Below are positions 29,839 to 43,700 of a stretch of 64,000 bases of DNA, one piece after another (position 1 is the stretch's first letter; each line of letters starts with the position of its first letter). Under the pieces are notes generated by a model. That model ran no database searches, was not told the DNA's origin, and was given only the letters and a program-made list of their open reading frames with translations. Both the position numbers and the translations under genes were made by a program. Where the stretch lies: NCBI GenBank assembly GCA_965230415.1, contig CBDDKZ010000003.1:586702-650701 (forward strand). Direction: 5' to 3'. The stretch is from CBDDKZ01 sp965230415 (GTDB taxonomy: Bacteria > Bacteroidota > Bacteroidia > Cytophagales > JAAEPT01).

Positions 29839-32800
29839 ATGAGAAAGGCCTTTTATATAATCGCATTTTTGGCAATGGTGCTTCAGGCACATGCTCGCAA
29901 GGAAGTGTATAAAGAGACAGTGGCTGGGTTTAGTGCCGGTCAGCAACAAACGCTGAATGTGACCGATTTAGCTTATGCCGATATGCGAGCCAACGGATCC
30001 GGGATTACCTTATTGTCGAGTCAGGTCGTGGTTGAATTTAATATCATCTTTGACGATCCTGCTGTTTTCGCCAATTTGACAGGGGCGAGCATTGATGTAT
30101 TGGTAGACTACGATCGTTATGAAGATAATGATTGGGCACCGGTGCAAAACGAGCAGCATACCATCGAATTGTTTTACACGCCCGAGTCACAAAAAACGGG
30201 CCGGCACAGGGCCGCCCTGCGATTGCCGGGCGGAGGTAATGTTACTGTTCGCGCTACGGCACAAACATTGAGTGGTTATCAATTTCTTCCGGCCATAGCA
30301 ATGAGTGCGCGCATAGAGGTAGACCGTTTATTTCCTTTAGACTATAACCCGATTCCCACTTCACAAATAAGCCACAACTGGGACCCTGCAAGTGGCGACT
30401 TGCAAATAACATGGCCACAGGTAGATGGTGCTGAGTATTATGACCTGGAATGGGCCTACGTCAATGACTATGACCTGAACGATCAGCCAAAACCCGAGGG
30501 CGAGATTGTATTACAGCCAAACTTATTTAGAAATAACAGCTCCCGTGTATCATTGAACGAGGTGCAGGAAGCAGGAGTACGTAGTTATCAGGTACCATTA
30601 TTATATGAACATGGGTATATCGTTTACCGTGTGCGTGCAGTGGGTAAAGTGCTCACCGGAAACTATCAACGTTATATGAACGCACGATGGAGTTCGTCAG
30701 ATGGACGCTTGCTGACGGACTATGCCAACCGGTTTTTCTTCGAAGGGCATGCCACGGACCTCAACTGGCAGGCGACCCGGAATTTTGCCGAAGAAGGCAA
30801 ATCCAAATCTGCGGTCAGTTATTTTGATGGTTCACTGCGCAACCGCCAGGTGGTATCTAAAATAAATACTGAAAACGAAGCGATAGTAGGTGAAACAATC
30901 TACGATTCGGAAGGAAGGGCCAACGTGCAGGTACTTCCTGTGCCTGCCAACAATGAGCGTATCAAATTTTACCCGGAGTTTAACTTAAACCAGGGAGGTA
31001 CTGCCTATAGCTGGCGCGACTTTGACGTGGACATGGGGCCGCAAGATGCCTGTACCTTACCGGGAGTGCCACTTTCCGATGCGAGCGGAGCCGCTCAGTA
31101 TTACTCGCCAAACAATCCCAATAGGGAGGGGCATCATCGTTACCTGCCCGATGCCGAAGGATATCCCTTTACGCAGATAGAATACGAGCGCGACAATACC
31201 GGTCGTATCAAACAACAGAGTGGTGTTGGTCAGACTTTTCAGCTAGGGACTACACACTGTACCCGCTACTATTATGATAAAGCCAATCAGGAAGAGCTCG
31301 ACATTGTATTTGGAACGGAAGTGGGAGACGCGGCACGTTACAAGAAAAATACCGTGATAGATCCTAACGGACAGGCGAGTATCTCTTACCTCGATCCGCA
31401 AGGACGTGTGGTTGCTACCGCACTGGCAGGGAAGGTGCCCGAGAACCTTCAGGACCTGGAGCCTATCGATAAACAACACTATACGGTAAACCTGATCAAT
31501 GGTTCGGTGACTGACGATAACCAGGATGAAATGGTGGCTACCATTGGAAATGATACACATATAGACATTGGTATGGGCAGTATTGATTACAGCTCACAGC
31601 ATACGGTAACGACTGCCGGAGAACATGTTTTTAATTATGAATATGAGGCAATTGATGCTTTTGAAGTGCCTTGTGAAGTTGGTGGTACGGTGATTAACGA
31701 CAAAGGCTATTGTGCAACATGTGTGTTGGATTTGCACTGGCAGGTTCTGGACGAGTGTAATAACGAAGTCTTTAATTACGATGCTCAGACATTATTTGCC
31801 GACGATTCCTGCGTGCAGGTACCGCGGTTTAACAGGTCAGAAAGTCATTACCTCGGTGTCGGGGCCTATACAATCAGTAAGCATTTTACGATAAACAGGG
31901 AAAAACTGGAGTTTTTTACCGAAGAATACCTGGCTACTTTAGATGCTGACTGCTATTTAACCTACAACGATTTCTTAGCCTGGGAGTATGAAGTGATCGA
32001 TACCCTGGCTTGTGAGTTTGACTGCGAGGCCTGCCTCGAAAAACTCGACGAGGACTTTGGAGGGATAGTTCCTCAATATGGCGATATCAGGTTTCAGGAA
32101 TATCAGGACCTGGTTGCAGAATGTGAAGTATTATGTGGTGTGCAGCCAACGCGTTGTGAGTTGTCGTACATGATGCTGTTGAGCGATGTAAGTCCCCACG
32201 GGCAATATGGTGGTTTGCAGGCCAGCGCTACTTCGGCGAGTGATGACGATGACAACACCACGCCGGGAAATGATCCTATTGAGATACCGGGTGATGATGA
32301 TGGTGAGACAAGTGGGCCATACGCACTCGAAGACATACCTTCACTGTCGGTGTTTAACGAGGTAGACAACAATGCCAGTAACAATTTACTGCCTAAGTTA
32401 ATTCAGCTCGAAGGAGGTAATTTCGTGTATTGGAAGCCTGATTGGCGTCACCCTTTTGTGCCTTATACCAACGACGACGGAAGTTTGGCGCTCATTGCCT
32501 GTGAAGTGATTACTGACGATTCGGGCACACCGTCACATTTCGAACCGGCATTCTATACTTCCATTTCATCATTTACACCGGCAGTGCCTCAGGACGGAGA
32601 GACAGTACGTTACATTGCCCCTCAATACCTTGTTGATTTAAACGACTACCTGGAATATTGGCAAAGAGACTGGGCCAGGTCATTGGTGTTCTTCCACCCC
32701 GAATATGGCTACTACAACGACTGTAAATCGCTGTCAAAAAGTAATGAGTTTGAACGCACCTACCTGGCTTCAACCTTTGGCGATGCTAAAAACGGTAAGG

Positions 32801-34686
32801 ATGGCTTCGGACCTATGCTCAATTCAATGGGGACTATTGACTCCGAAGAACATTTTCAGGCCAATTTAAGTGCCGATCCTTTTTACAATGGAAATGGTGG
32901 TATTTCCGCTAATGACTGGGAGTACCTGGAAGGTAGCAATCAAATAGATCCGGGGTCGCGGGTACAATTCTATCAGGCAAAAGAATTGGATCAAAACGTG
33001 CCACCGGCAGTATCCGCTTATTATTCGATATGGGAAATGGCCTACGCACTCGATAATTGTCCTTTAAACGAACCGTCTTTGTGCCCTCAGGAGGAAAATT
33101 GTTCGGATGGCAAAGGCGTTTACGATCAGTCAAGCTGGGAAAAACACCGCTCTTTTTATATCGACGTACGCCAACAGTATCAGGAAAAATGGCAGGTTCA
33201 TAAGGCGAAGCAAGGGGGGTATTTTAACGGTTGCATCGGTGAAGAACAATTCAATGCATTTAACCATGGCTTTTCACCTGTTAATTTGCCAAACATCGGT
33301 ATCTTCTCCTTTCTGAACTTTATATACGATTTGCCTTGTACAGTGCATACAGCGCGATTGTACGAAGAGAAACAGCCGATTTTCCCGATGCGTCGCCAAA
33401 TGCTGAACCACCCTTATGCGGGAGGTGAATTTTGCGAACCCGGTGACGGAGCGCTGGAAACGAATTATTGCCCTGAGTTAGCCGAATATATCGGATATTA
33501 CTCACAAGGCCAATACGCATTGGATTATTACAACCGTTGTGGCCAGTGTCCGCAAGCCAGCTTACTGGAGTTGTTCCTTCATGAAATGACCTATAAACCT
33601 ACTACAGGTATACATGTGCCGCTAACGTTGGGATGTTCACATGTTACCGAGGTAGATGCTTTTAGCGATCCGTTGATGCACGCCATGGGCTTTGGTACCG
33701 CACCTAATGATGTAGGGATTACCGAATATACCCCTCAAAGCGCACATACCAACTTGCCGGCGAGGCAAATACCGGACAGCGGAGAAGAGATCAGGTATTT
33801 TACCGTAGACGGTACTATAAGTAACGCAGATGATGTAAGTGAAGACTGTAAGGTGTTTCTAAAAATAATGCAGGTGGATGAGCAGGATAATGAGCTTATA
33901 ACGGATAATGATTTTAACCCCGATGAGTTGATAGGTATCTGTTGTTTACATCACCAATCATCGCTCGATATGATTACACCTTCAGAATATACGCTGGCAG
34001 AATCGCCGGAAGTGAGTGGTAAGGTGTTTACCTTCGAGGCCACTTATAACAAAAAGCCGTTGCCGCTTACATTAAAAGGAGAAGGTTATACCAGTTGCCT
34101 GGTGCTGGATGTGTGTACCCTGCCGGAGTTATGTGCGCCGAGCAAACTGGGACTCGAGTTTATCGACCTCTTCAGTCATATGGCTTATGGCTATCCCGCC
34201 GATATAACAACAACGGCCACTAAATTGACCGCAGACTTCAGCTTGTCCACGCCGCCATTTCAAAACTTGTTTTTGGATGCGCAGACCAACCCGGTTTCCG
34301 AGCCCGGAGAACTGAATCAGGCGGGTATTGACGAGACCTGGTCCTGGAACCTGATCACCGCAACAGACGATGCTATCGTCACGCAGTTATTGAATGGTCG
34401 TTTGATCAATACCGGTGGTATCGGTTATGATGTACGTTTTGAAGAGCTGGAGGCAAATGGCTTTCCGGTGGGTACCGATGTCGGCGACATCGTACGATTC
34501 TCTGCTTTCAGACCCGATATAAACCATGTCGACCCGGGAGCAAACTGGCTGGTGAAAGCACATGTGAAGGTGCATAATGGAGATGTGGTATTTGTAGATA
34601 TGAAAGTAAGTGTGACCCCTGATAGTGGTATGCCTGAACTACTGTTAATGTCATGCACAGATAAAATAGAGGTAAATCAACAGTAA
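29839..34686 (+). CDS. exported RHS/YD-repeat protein (middle component)
   Basis: This 1615-residue protein has a signal peptide (MRKAFYIIAFLAMVLQAHAR). The N-terminal half is beta-rich with an FN3-like passage (GDLQITWPQVDGAEYYDLEW). RHS-type elements follow: NRQVVSKINTENEAIVGETI, YDSEGRANVQVLPVPANNER, FTQIEYERDNTGRIKQQSGV and ASISYLDPQGRVVATALAGK. Several Cys pairs (CEACLEKLD, CPQEENC, CGQCPQA) suggest disulfides in the extracytoplasmic space. An Asp/Thr-rich linker lies at about 798-830. In single-chain Bacteroidota RHS proteins these elements directly precede the part found at about residue 2500 of the next protein, so the core seems split between two genes. The stop overlaps the next possible start (TAATG at 34684). 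Confidence 0.78.
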   Translation: MRKAFYIIAFLAMVLQAHARKEVYKETVAGFSAGQQQTLNVTDLAYADMRANGSGITLLSSQVVVEFNIIFDDPAVFANLTGASIDVLVDYDRYEDNDWAPVQNEQHTIELFYTPESQKTGRHRAALRLPGGGNVTVRATAQTLSGYQFLPAIAMSARIEVDRLFPLDYNPIPTSQISHNWDPASGDLQITWPQVDGAEYYDLEWAYVNDYDLNDQPKPEGEIVLQPNLFRNNSSRVSLNEVQEAGVRSYQVPLLYEHGYIVYRVRAVGKVLTGNYQRYMNARWSSSDGRLLTDYANRFFFEGHATDLNWQATRNFAEEGKSKSAVSYFDGSLRNRQVVSKINTENEAIVGETIYDSEGRANVQVLPVPANNERIKFYPEFNLNQGGTAYSWRDFDVDMGPQDACTLPGVPLSDASGAAQYYSPNNPNREGHHRYLPDAEGYPFTQIEYERDNTGRIKQQSGVGQTFQLGTTHCTRYYYDKANQEELDIVFGTEVGDAARYKKNTVIDPNGQASISYLDPQGRVVATALAGKVPENLQDLEPIDKQHYTVNLINGSVTDDNQDEMVATIGNDTHIDIGMGSIDYSSQHTVTTAGEHVFNYEYEAIDAFEVPCEVGGTVINDKGYCATCVLDLHWQVLDECNNEVFNYDAQTLFADDSCVQVPRFNRSESHYLGVGAYTISKHFTINREKLEFFTEEYLATLDADCYLTYNDFLAWEYEVIDTLACEFDCEACLEKLDEDFGGIVPQYGDIRFQEYQDLVAECEVLCGVQPTRCELSYMMLLSDVSPHGQYGGLQASATSASDDDDNTTPGNDPIEIPGDDDGETSGPYALEDIPSLSVFNEVDNNASNNLLPKLIQLEGGNFVYWKPDWRHPFVPYTNDDGSLALIACEVITDDSGTPSHFEPAFYTSISSFTPAVPQDGETVRYIAPQYLVDLNDYLEYWQRDWARSLVFFHPEYGYYNDCKSLSKSNEFERTYLASTFGDAKNGKDGFGPMLNSMGTIDSEEHFQANLSADPFYNGNGGISANDWEYLEGSNQIDPGSRVQFYQAKELDQNVPPAVSAYYSIWEMAYALDNCPLNEPSLCPQEENCSDGKGVYDQSSWEKHRSFYIDVRQQYQEKWQVHKAKQGGYFNGCIGEEQFNAFNHGFSPVNLPNIGIFSFLNFIYDLPCTVHTARLYEEKQPIFPMRRQMLNHPYAGGEFCEPGDGALETNYCPELAEYIGYYSQGQYALDYYNRCGQCPQASLLELFLHEMTYKPTTGIHVPLTLGCSHVTEVDAFSDPLMHAMGFGTAPNDVGITEYTPQSAHTNLPARQIPDSGEEIRYFTVDGTISNADDVSEDCKVFLKIMQVDEQDNELITDNDFNPDELIGICCLHHQSSLDMITPSEYTLAESPEVSGKVFTFEATYNKKPLPLTLKGEGYTSCLVLDVCTLPELCAPSKLGLEFIDLFSHMAYGYPADITTTATKLTADFSLSTPPFQNLFLDAQTNPVSEPGELNQAGIDETWSWNLITATDDAIVTQLLNGRLINTGGIGYDVRFEELEANGFPVGTDVGDIVRFSAFRPDINHVDPGANWLVKAHVKVHNGDVVFVDMKVSVTPDSGMPELLLMSCTDKIEVNQQ

Positions 34687-34709
34687 TGGTGCAGCTAAAG
34701 GAAATTAAC

Positions 34710-37700
34710 ATGAAAAGATTAACCATTCTAATGCTGTCTTTGCTGGCCACAGCGGCCGGTTACGGACAATGTAATTTTAGTGCGGACGATATCGGCGTGA
34801 ATGTAAGTGCGCCTACGCATTGCAACAGCCATGACGGGGTGGTAACTATCGACCTGCCCGACAGTCAGGGAACTTGCTTTGACGTAAGTACAGTTACAGC
34901 GCCTTATAATTGTAGCGATAACTTTGACCATACCTTTGAAAACAGTGGGATTTATTACGTGAACAATGGTGATGTAGCACTTGTGAAAGGCCCGTTCGAT
35001 GGTCAGGTAATTATAAATTCGGGTGTGCTTGTAGTTTGCGGTCAGGTGCGCATCAACAATCAGCTCAATTTGACAGGCAACGATCAACTGATAGTCCTGG
35101 ATGGAGCCGAACTGGAGATTGCTGCAATTCACCTCGAAAGCACCAATGCGCGTTTTGAAAACTATGGTACCTGTGCCTTGTACTATGAGTCCAGTTCTTC
35201 TTTTGGTAACATTAACGTAAACACCGGATCCGTTTTCAACTACGGTAATCTATCTTCTGCCCTCGATATTTCGCTCAACCAGTCGGGTGCTTTCCTGGAA
35301 AACTATGCAAACCTCACCATAGGTACCGAAGTGAGCCAGCAGGGACATCGACAGCAAAATGTAAGAGGCAACTTGAAAAATTACGGAACATTGACCTGTG
35401 GTCTGAATGTAATGGTAGACTACGGCGGTCAATTGCAAAATTTTTGTCAACTCATATGCAATCGTAAACTGGAATTACCCAATGCCACCTTATTCGAAAA
35501 CTTCGGTTCCATTGTAGTGGCCGATGAGTTATACAGCTGGTCAAATGTAACTGTGGGCGGTGGTTCCTATATGGAGGCTGCCAGTCTCCGTTTGAAAAAT
35601 ACCACCATCACCAATAACGATGCCGACTGTGCCCAGCTAAAAGGTACATCTATGATAGGTGTTTATGTAGAAAACGGTGGATCCGTAAATCTCAACGGGG
35701 ATATAAGCCTTTGCGGAAACATTTCGGAAGGAGCCGGTATTGCCAATTTCAGTGCGGGAGCCGGAAACAACTGCGTCTGCACTGCAGACGGTTCCGGAAG
35801 TTATCAGTCAACGACGTATACGCTTACCTGGCCTGTGTCCACAGGTGGGGGCAATCAGACAACAAGAAATGACCTGGATCCGGGCGATTATGTTGTTACG
35901 GTAAGCGATGGTAGTTGCGATATTGATATTACAATTACCGTTCCCGAACCCGATGGTTTTGATATTAACTATCAGGTTTCCGGCGAATCGTGTGAGCAGC
36001 CTCCGCTAGGCGATCTGTCTTTGATTGTCAGCGGAAACTATACTGAGCCTGTTATCTACCTTATAAACGGTCCCAACGGCACTATCAACCAGGGAGACCC
36101 GATTGTTCCCGGAACTTATACGGTGACAGCTACCGACGCCAATGGTTGTACCAGCACCGAAACTATTGTGGTAGATCCTGAGGATCTAAGCTTTGACCTT
36201 GATATTGATGTATTTGTGACACCTCCCACAACTTGTGGCGGTAGCGATGGAACCGTGGTAATTAACTTCAACAATGACGATAACAATAATGGAGGTGGCT
36301 CTTATCAATGCTTTGATGCCTCGGCAGTCAAACCTCCCTATACCTGTAACCCGGATAACTACGATCTAACGATAGACGGAGGTGGCCGTTATGAAGTACT
36401 TAGCGGGCAGGAAGCTATCGTAACAGACGGTTTCACAGGAGAAATTTTTGTACACGCAGGAGCCACCCTGGTTACCTGCGGCACAGTAGAACTGATGGAG
36501 CAGATTACCCTCGAAGCAAACGCCAAACTGGTGAACCTGGGCGACCTTTCCGTTACCGCCATTGTGCTCAACGAAGAGAGCTCCGAATTATTAAATTACG
36601 GTAACCTCTATGTGACATACAACGATGTATCATCTTCTCATGGTAGTTTACAAATTACCAATGGTTTTGTGCAGAACTACGGAACAATGGACATACCGCT
36701 CGATTTGTCACTCAATGCCAGCACCTCCATTTTACACAATAACGGAGAAATACTGGTAGGAAGTTTTAACCCGCCGTCGGGTCATTTGCAGCTAAATGTA
36801 AACGGTGAGCTTTCCAACTACGGTCAGATAACCATTATCAAAGAATTGCAGGTGAACCCGGGAGGAAGGCTTTATAACTATTGCCAGATGGAGGTGTTTT
36901 ACAAGTCTTATTTAACAGATCAGCAGGATTTTGCCAATTACGGTCATATGCTTTTCCACGATGAGTTTTACTTTAGAAACGGGGTAATGACTTTGGGAGC
37001 CGGATCTTCGATTGTGGCGGAATATTTGAAAATAGAAAATGCTACCGCTTCCAATTCAGAGAGTGATTGTGCGTTGTTAAAGGGAATAAGCTCTGTGGAG
37101 GTTTTCCGTGCCAATGCCTATACGGGCCCTATTAGCGTTTCCGGTGCCATCAGCGTTTGCAGTGAAGGCAGCTATGGCGGCGATTTTCATGAGTTGACGT
37201 TCCTTAACGGAGCCACGCAAGGGTGTGATTGCAGTGTGAAGCAAAAGAAACCACTACCTGTCGAGAATTTTTGCGAGGCAATATGGGTTAATGCCGATCA
37301 AACAACGACGGTATCGAATACACGTGACGATCTAGCAGCCGGTACTTATACTGTTACCATTAATTGTGATAATGGCTGCTCCAAAACGCTTACCATCGTG
37401 GTGCCACCGTCCAATGCCGGCGGACCTCAGGTACAGGTGAGCACATTGCCAACAGAAATTGGTTTATGTAAAGGGCAACTCGATCTTACACAGTTAATGG
37501 GCGGAACAGCGCCTTTCAACTTCCTATTAAAAAGTGCTAATTACGAAGGGCAGTACCAGCAAAGCGACTTCCCGGTAGAAGGCCTGTGTGCGGGGACCTA
37601 CACCTTATGTGTGAGCGATGCCAAGGGTTGTAAGTTTGATACCATTGTAACCATTTTCGATTGGGCGGATTCACTCTGTCAGGGTTTTGACGCTTACATA

Positions 37701-40700
37701 GAACCAGTCTCGCCAGGGACGGGCAACTGCGATGTATCACTACATGTGATTGTGAGTGGTGGTAGTGGAGATTACCTGATCAGCTGGCAAGATGCCGCAG
37801 GCAATGACTTAAGTAGTGACCTAACAATTGACGGGGTGTGTGAAAATCAACGCTATTACGTGCATGTCACCGACCGTTATTATGGTTGCACACTTTTGCA
37901 TGATTACATGATAAGCGGTCCGCCGCCATGTGGAAAAGAACTGTCAATAACCAGTACCAATGTAAGCTGCCAAGGGTTTAACGATGGTACCATCACCGTA
38001 AATAGTGACGGTGGACTGGGCAGTACGCCGGGTTCATGCAGCAGCCAGGCTAGTTCTGGCCACGATTGTGGCAGTTGTAATAATGAAATCAGTGGCAGCA
38101 TCTCTTATGCAATCAATGACTACCTCACGCATTGTGTGCCGGCAGGGTCGACTATTAGCGGTAACCTGCATATCGAAAACGGTACTGTTGTTATCTGCGG
38201 ACAAACCAACAACCTTTATGTGACCCTGGGCGCAAACGGTGTTTTGGTCAATAACGGAAACAATAGCATTCAGCAGGTAAATGCCAATAGTGCTAATGCA
38301 CGTTTGATCAATAATGGCACACTTACCATCAGCAACTTAAACACCACAGTGAACAATTTTGACAACTACGGTACTTTCATTAGTGATAACTGTTATTTGC
38401 AAAATTCCGGTGACTGGACCAACTACGGTACTTATACCATCAACAACAGTTTTAATGTGCAGGGCAATTTTACCAACTACGGTCAGGTAACGGTTCAAAC
38501 CTGGGATCAGAACAACAGCCAATATGGCCATACTTATAACTATTGTGAGCTCACCGTTAATAATGCCTTTTACCTGAGCCGTCCTTTTGAGAACCACGGC
38601 ACACTAAAAGTATTAAGTAATAATGCCCATATTAACAGCAACAGTCAGTTTACTACGCACGATGGCAGCCGTACCGAGTTTGCCGCTTTAAATCTGTATG
38701 CTTCCATTACCAACCAGGGCGCTGTTTCAGCGATACAGGCCGGTAATGTGAACGGTTCTGGAAACCTGAGTGGCGAATTACAAGTATGCGGCAACTGGAA
38801 CAGCATCGGTTTAGGCAGCCAGGTAACGCATGTCGGCAGCTGCGATAATATTTCATTGGGTTGTACACTCAGTTGGTACCTCGGCCCGGTGAGCAACGGT
38901 GTATTAATAGGTGAAGGCGAACAGCTTACTGATTTGGCTCCCGGAGTTTATACTTATGTGCTTAACTGCGGAGCTTGTGAGGCAAGCGGTGAAGTGACGA
39001 TAGCCGAACCTGAGCCTTTGAGCGTAAGCATTCAAACTATCAATCAGCCCGACTGTCCGGTGAAGTGTAATGGTGTTTTGCAGGCAAATGTACAAGGAGG
39101 CACTACCCCATATTTTATAGAATGGGATGCCGGTGATGTTGGTCCGTTAATGACAGAGGCTTGTCCCGAGTCGCACATGGTAAAAGTAAGCGATGCACGC
39201 AATTGTGTAGCCAGCGATGGCCTGGCTCTGGAAGCACTGGGCGTCTGTCCAGAATGCCCGGCAGATGGTTTCGATCTGGGGCTTAGCGCTACCAATGCCA
39301 GCACCATAGATGCGCACGACGGTACGGTTACGGTAGTTCCCGAGGGAGGAATACCACAGTATAAATACATTTGGAATAACAATTTTAATCTTAACACGGC
39401 AAGCCTCAATGGAGTGGCTCCGGGCTGGTACGTAGTTGAGGTAACTGATGCAGGGCTGTGTTTATCGGTAGACAGCGTTCAGGTGGGCTACGATAACGGT
39501 GGTGAACCGTGTCTGGGCTTTGAACTCAGTCTGGAGCTAACCGCCAATGCGTCGTGTATAGCCAAAGCCGACGGTGAAATCACGGCTACGATAAGTGGTG
39601 CCACAAACCCAATCTTCCAGTGGTTCTACCGTCAGCATGAATTGCAGGATGTCGATGGTCCGCTTTATGAAAACGCAGCAGCAGGGCATTACCGTGTAAT
39701 AGTTACGGAAGGACCTTGTCGCGATGAGGCGACGGTATATTTAGGCTTCGACGATGAGGATTGTCCGTGTATCATCGATCTGGATGCCGAGCAGACAAAA
39801 GCCGCTGATTGTAAAGACGAATCGAATGGGGCTGCCGAACTGAGCGTGGAAAACGGTACAGGCCCCTACCAATATGTATGGACAGGCCCGCAGGCAATCA
39901 CCAATACACAGGTATCTCCACTGGCACAACTCAGCTTAAGCAACTTGTTGCCGGGAGATTACGAAACCTACGTGACGGACAAAGACGCTTGTGTGGCTTA
40001 TGATGATTTAATCATAGACGGTTTCGATAAACCCTGCCAGGAGTGTGAGGATTTTACCATTGAGTTAAAGCTGGAAAAAGCGACCAATAACCTTACTTGC
40101 AACGCCACCGCCGAAGTGATTGTGCACGACGACGGACAAACACCTTTTACCTACATTGTTCGATGGAGTACCGATGCCGTAGGGTTTTATACTGCCGATG
40201 GTACGGGCATTAACAAAATTACCGGGCAATGTCACGGGGACTACTGGGTGAAAGTAACGCAATACCATGAAGGAGAACTCGTTTGTGAAATGGATGTGGA
40301 CTTCGAATTATTGTACAACGATGACGAAACACCTACTTCATGCGATGACTACGATCCATTGGTGGTCACTTATACCATCGACCCTCAACCGATTAATCAG
40401 GTTATTGCAGGCATGTCATTGATAGATCTGCATGTGAGCGGAGGTGTGGGGAACTACGATTACCAGTGGCACGAAGCAGGCTGGGATGGTCAGGACCTGA
40501 GCACACAGCTTCCGGGTACCTATACCGTTACGGTTACTTCCGATACCTGCTTTAGCGAAACGATAACCATACAATTGATCGCCTGTGAAGATGATCCAGA
40601 TTGTCCCGATGATCAATGTGATAAACCTTGTCCGGATTGTGACGACCCCTCGTGCGGTGATCCTTGCCTGGACAACCCGGGATCGTGTGACGACTATGAG

Positions 40701-43700
40701 TACTTTGTGACACATGCCACCTGCGAAGATCCATTTGGCTCTGTAAATCTGGTCGTTCGTGCTTTTGGCATCGGCGGGCCATACCATTACTACTGGTACA
40801 GCCAGTCCGATCCTTCTACCGACCTTAATACCACGGCGCAGGATTTATCCAATCAGGCACCGGGCCTTTATTCGGTAGTGATCAGCGATAATGCAGGCAA
40901 TCAGGTGACCATCAACAACATTGAAATTCGAAATGTAGATCCGCAGCCTTGTTCAAACCCTCCTTTACCATTGGCGGTAGACCTCTTTATTGTAGACGAC
41001 CTGGATTGTGAAGAAGACCAGACTGGCGTCATCGGCTTGGAATTGCGCGGGGGAGTGGCTCCATATACTTATGCCTGGCGCAAAGACGGCGTGCCTTTAA
41101 ACAGGCATACACAAGATATTGACTTGTTGGGGCCTGGCCTGTACCAGGTGACCGTTACCGATGCCCTGGGTGCAGTGGTAACAGCAGAAAAAGAATTGAT
41201 AGCACCGGCCAATGTGGCCTGTCCCTGCGAACCGTGTATCCTCATTTTGGCCTACGGACCTACCGGCTGTCCCGATGACCCTCCATCGGGATGGGCACAT
41301 GCCAGCATACAAGGTGGTGTGGCACCAGTATTGTTCTGGTCAACTGGTGATAACGGAAGTAGTATCCATAACCTCGATGTGGGAGATTACATGGCTATGG
41401 CCGGCGATTCACTTTGTGATGAGTGCAAACCCGATCCAAAACCTTTTAGCATCGAGGCGGTGTACGACCCCGCTACCTGTGATGAATGTGGGGATTTTGA
41501 TCCGCAAATTACCTTCACACCGGGAAATAACTGTAACCTGAATGGCAGTGTGCTCTCCGTTTCTCCGGCTGCATATAGCTACAAATGGAGTACGGGAGCC
41601 TTTACACGCTCGATACCTGTTTCCACGCCGGGGGTTTACACAGTAGTGGTACAAAAAGCTTATGGCTGTGAATCTATTACACTCAGCTACACCGTGGAAG
41701 ATACGGGCGATGATATTATTGGGATTAATACAGGTATTACGGCCAACCAACCCTATCTGTGCTATAACGGAACCATCACTTTACAGGCACCGTTTATTGC
41801 CAACGCCGCTTATCAATGGTATCCGCAAGGGCCTAACGATAACCTGGCTACTTATACGGTTTCCGAACCGGGACTTTATTACGTAGAAATAACCGTGGGC
41901 AACTGTGTCTACCTCAGCACACATTACACAGTAACAGGCGCACCTGGTCCGGACGACCTGGCCATACTCGGAGCGACCGAACTATGCGCCGGTACCGCCG
42001 ATGCCTTGTTGCTCACCTCCAATGTTTCGCTAGGAAATATGTGGTACTATAACGGTGATTTAATAGGTAGTACGCAGCAAATACAGGCCAATGAGCCGGG
42101 CACTTACCGTCTGGATGTGACTTACCCAGGCTGTACCATGGTGAGCATTACCAAAGAAATCGAAGAAAAGACCGATTGCGAAAGCGATGACTGTCGTAAC
42201 TGGGCCGTATTGGCTTATGTCGACACCAATGACATCATCGATTGTAAGACCTACCTCATCAATCAGGCAGAATACAATGCCGAAGATAAGTACCGCAAGT
42301 ACCTGGATGGCTTGCGCACCGACTTTCAGCAGGGCTATATAGCACATTGTCTGAAAGTACAGGAGTCCATGACCATGAAAAATTCGGAAGGTGAGCAAAC
42401 ACATCACTATACCCTCTACTACTACGATCAGGCAGGTAACCTGGTACGTACCGTACCGCCGGAAGGGGTAGTGCTCGAAATGGACGACGATGGGCAGGCC
42501 GATGAATTTCTGGCTAAAATAGCCGACGACAGGGTCAATGGTGTGCGTAGCAATTTTACCAAACACCGTTATGCAACTACTTATACTTATAACTCATTAA
42601 ACCAGTTGATTAGCCAGGATGTGCCTGACCATGACTTAATGAAACGTTTTGTGCGCGGCAATCGCCAATTCAGCGATGCAACGGTCGACTGGAATACCGC
42701 AGCACTAGCACCTTCGGGAAGTGGTGTCTTACTCGGTACCGATGCCGATGGTAATGCCGTGATTTATTATACCAACAATGGCGGAGGCGACTGGGAGCCG
42801 CTTTCAAGTATTGGCTTAGGGCAGTTAAGTACTACGACTGTTGCTGTAGACGCTGCCGGAAATGTACAGCGTTATGCAGCCGGGGCCAACGGAACGATCG
42901 TCAATATCGATGCAGCTAACCAGGCAACGGTTTATTCGGTGGGCAGCAACTATGCCGTGGAATTCCTGAATTTCTACCAGGGCTCCAACAGCGAAGGCGT
43001 AGCAGTAACGCTTGACCGGGAAGTGTTTAAAACAACAGATGCCGGAGTCAGTTGGAACTCATTGGGTTACCTCAATCTTGATGAAATAGTCGGGCAGGTG
43101 GTGTCTATACACTTTGTGAGTGATGATGTTGTATTGTTGAGCAGCGATCAGGGTATTTTTAGCTCAGTTGACGGTGGGCATAGCTGGACCGAACACACGG
43201 CACAGGAGCAGGATAGTCCCTTGTGGGCAGCCACCCTCAGTGGCAATACCCGCTTCTACGGAGGTGAAAACGGAACTATTTACAAAACAGCAAACGATCT
43301 CTTGGTTCCTGTAACTATTGGGGACAACACTTACGACGTTACACAAATGCAGGCTGCCGCAGGTCATGTATATGCACAGGTCAATGACAGTGAAGAATGG
43401 TGGGGTGCGTCTGCACAGGCTTCAGGCCTCAATCAGCTGACAGCCTCGTACACCGGTATAGTACCGGTAAGCAATGGCGAATATGCCCTGGCCTGGAGAG
43501 GCAATCAGGTATGGCGACTAAGCGGAAACGAGCGGGTAGGCAGCGCCATCACCCTTGAAATAAGTGATGCCATTGGCATGACAGCGATCGATGATGCGCA
43601 TTTTGTGTACTGGGATCAGGATAGAATCTACTTCTACAATGAAGGGAATACCAGCAGTAAATCGATGGAATTGTCTGTTAGCGCCCCAAAATCGGTGAAA

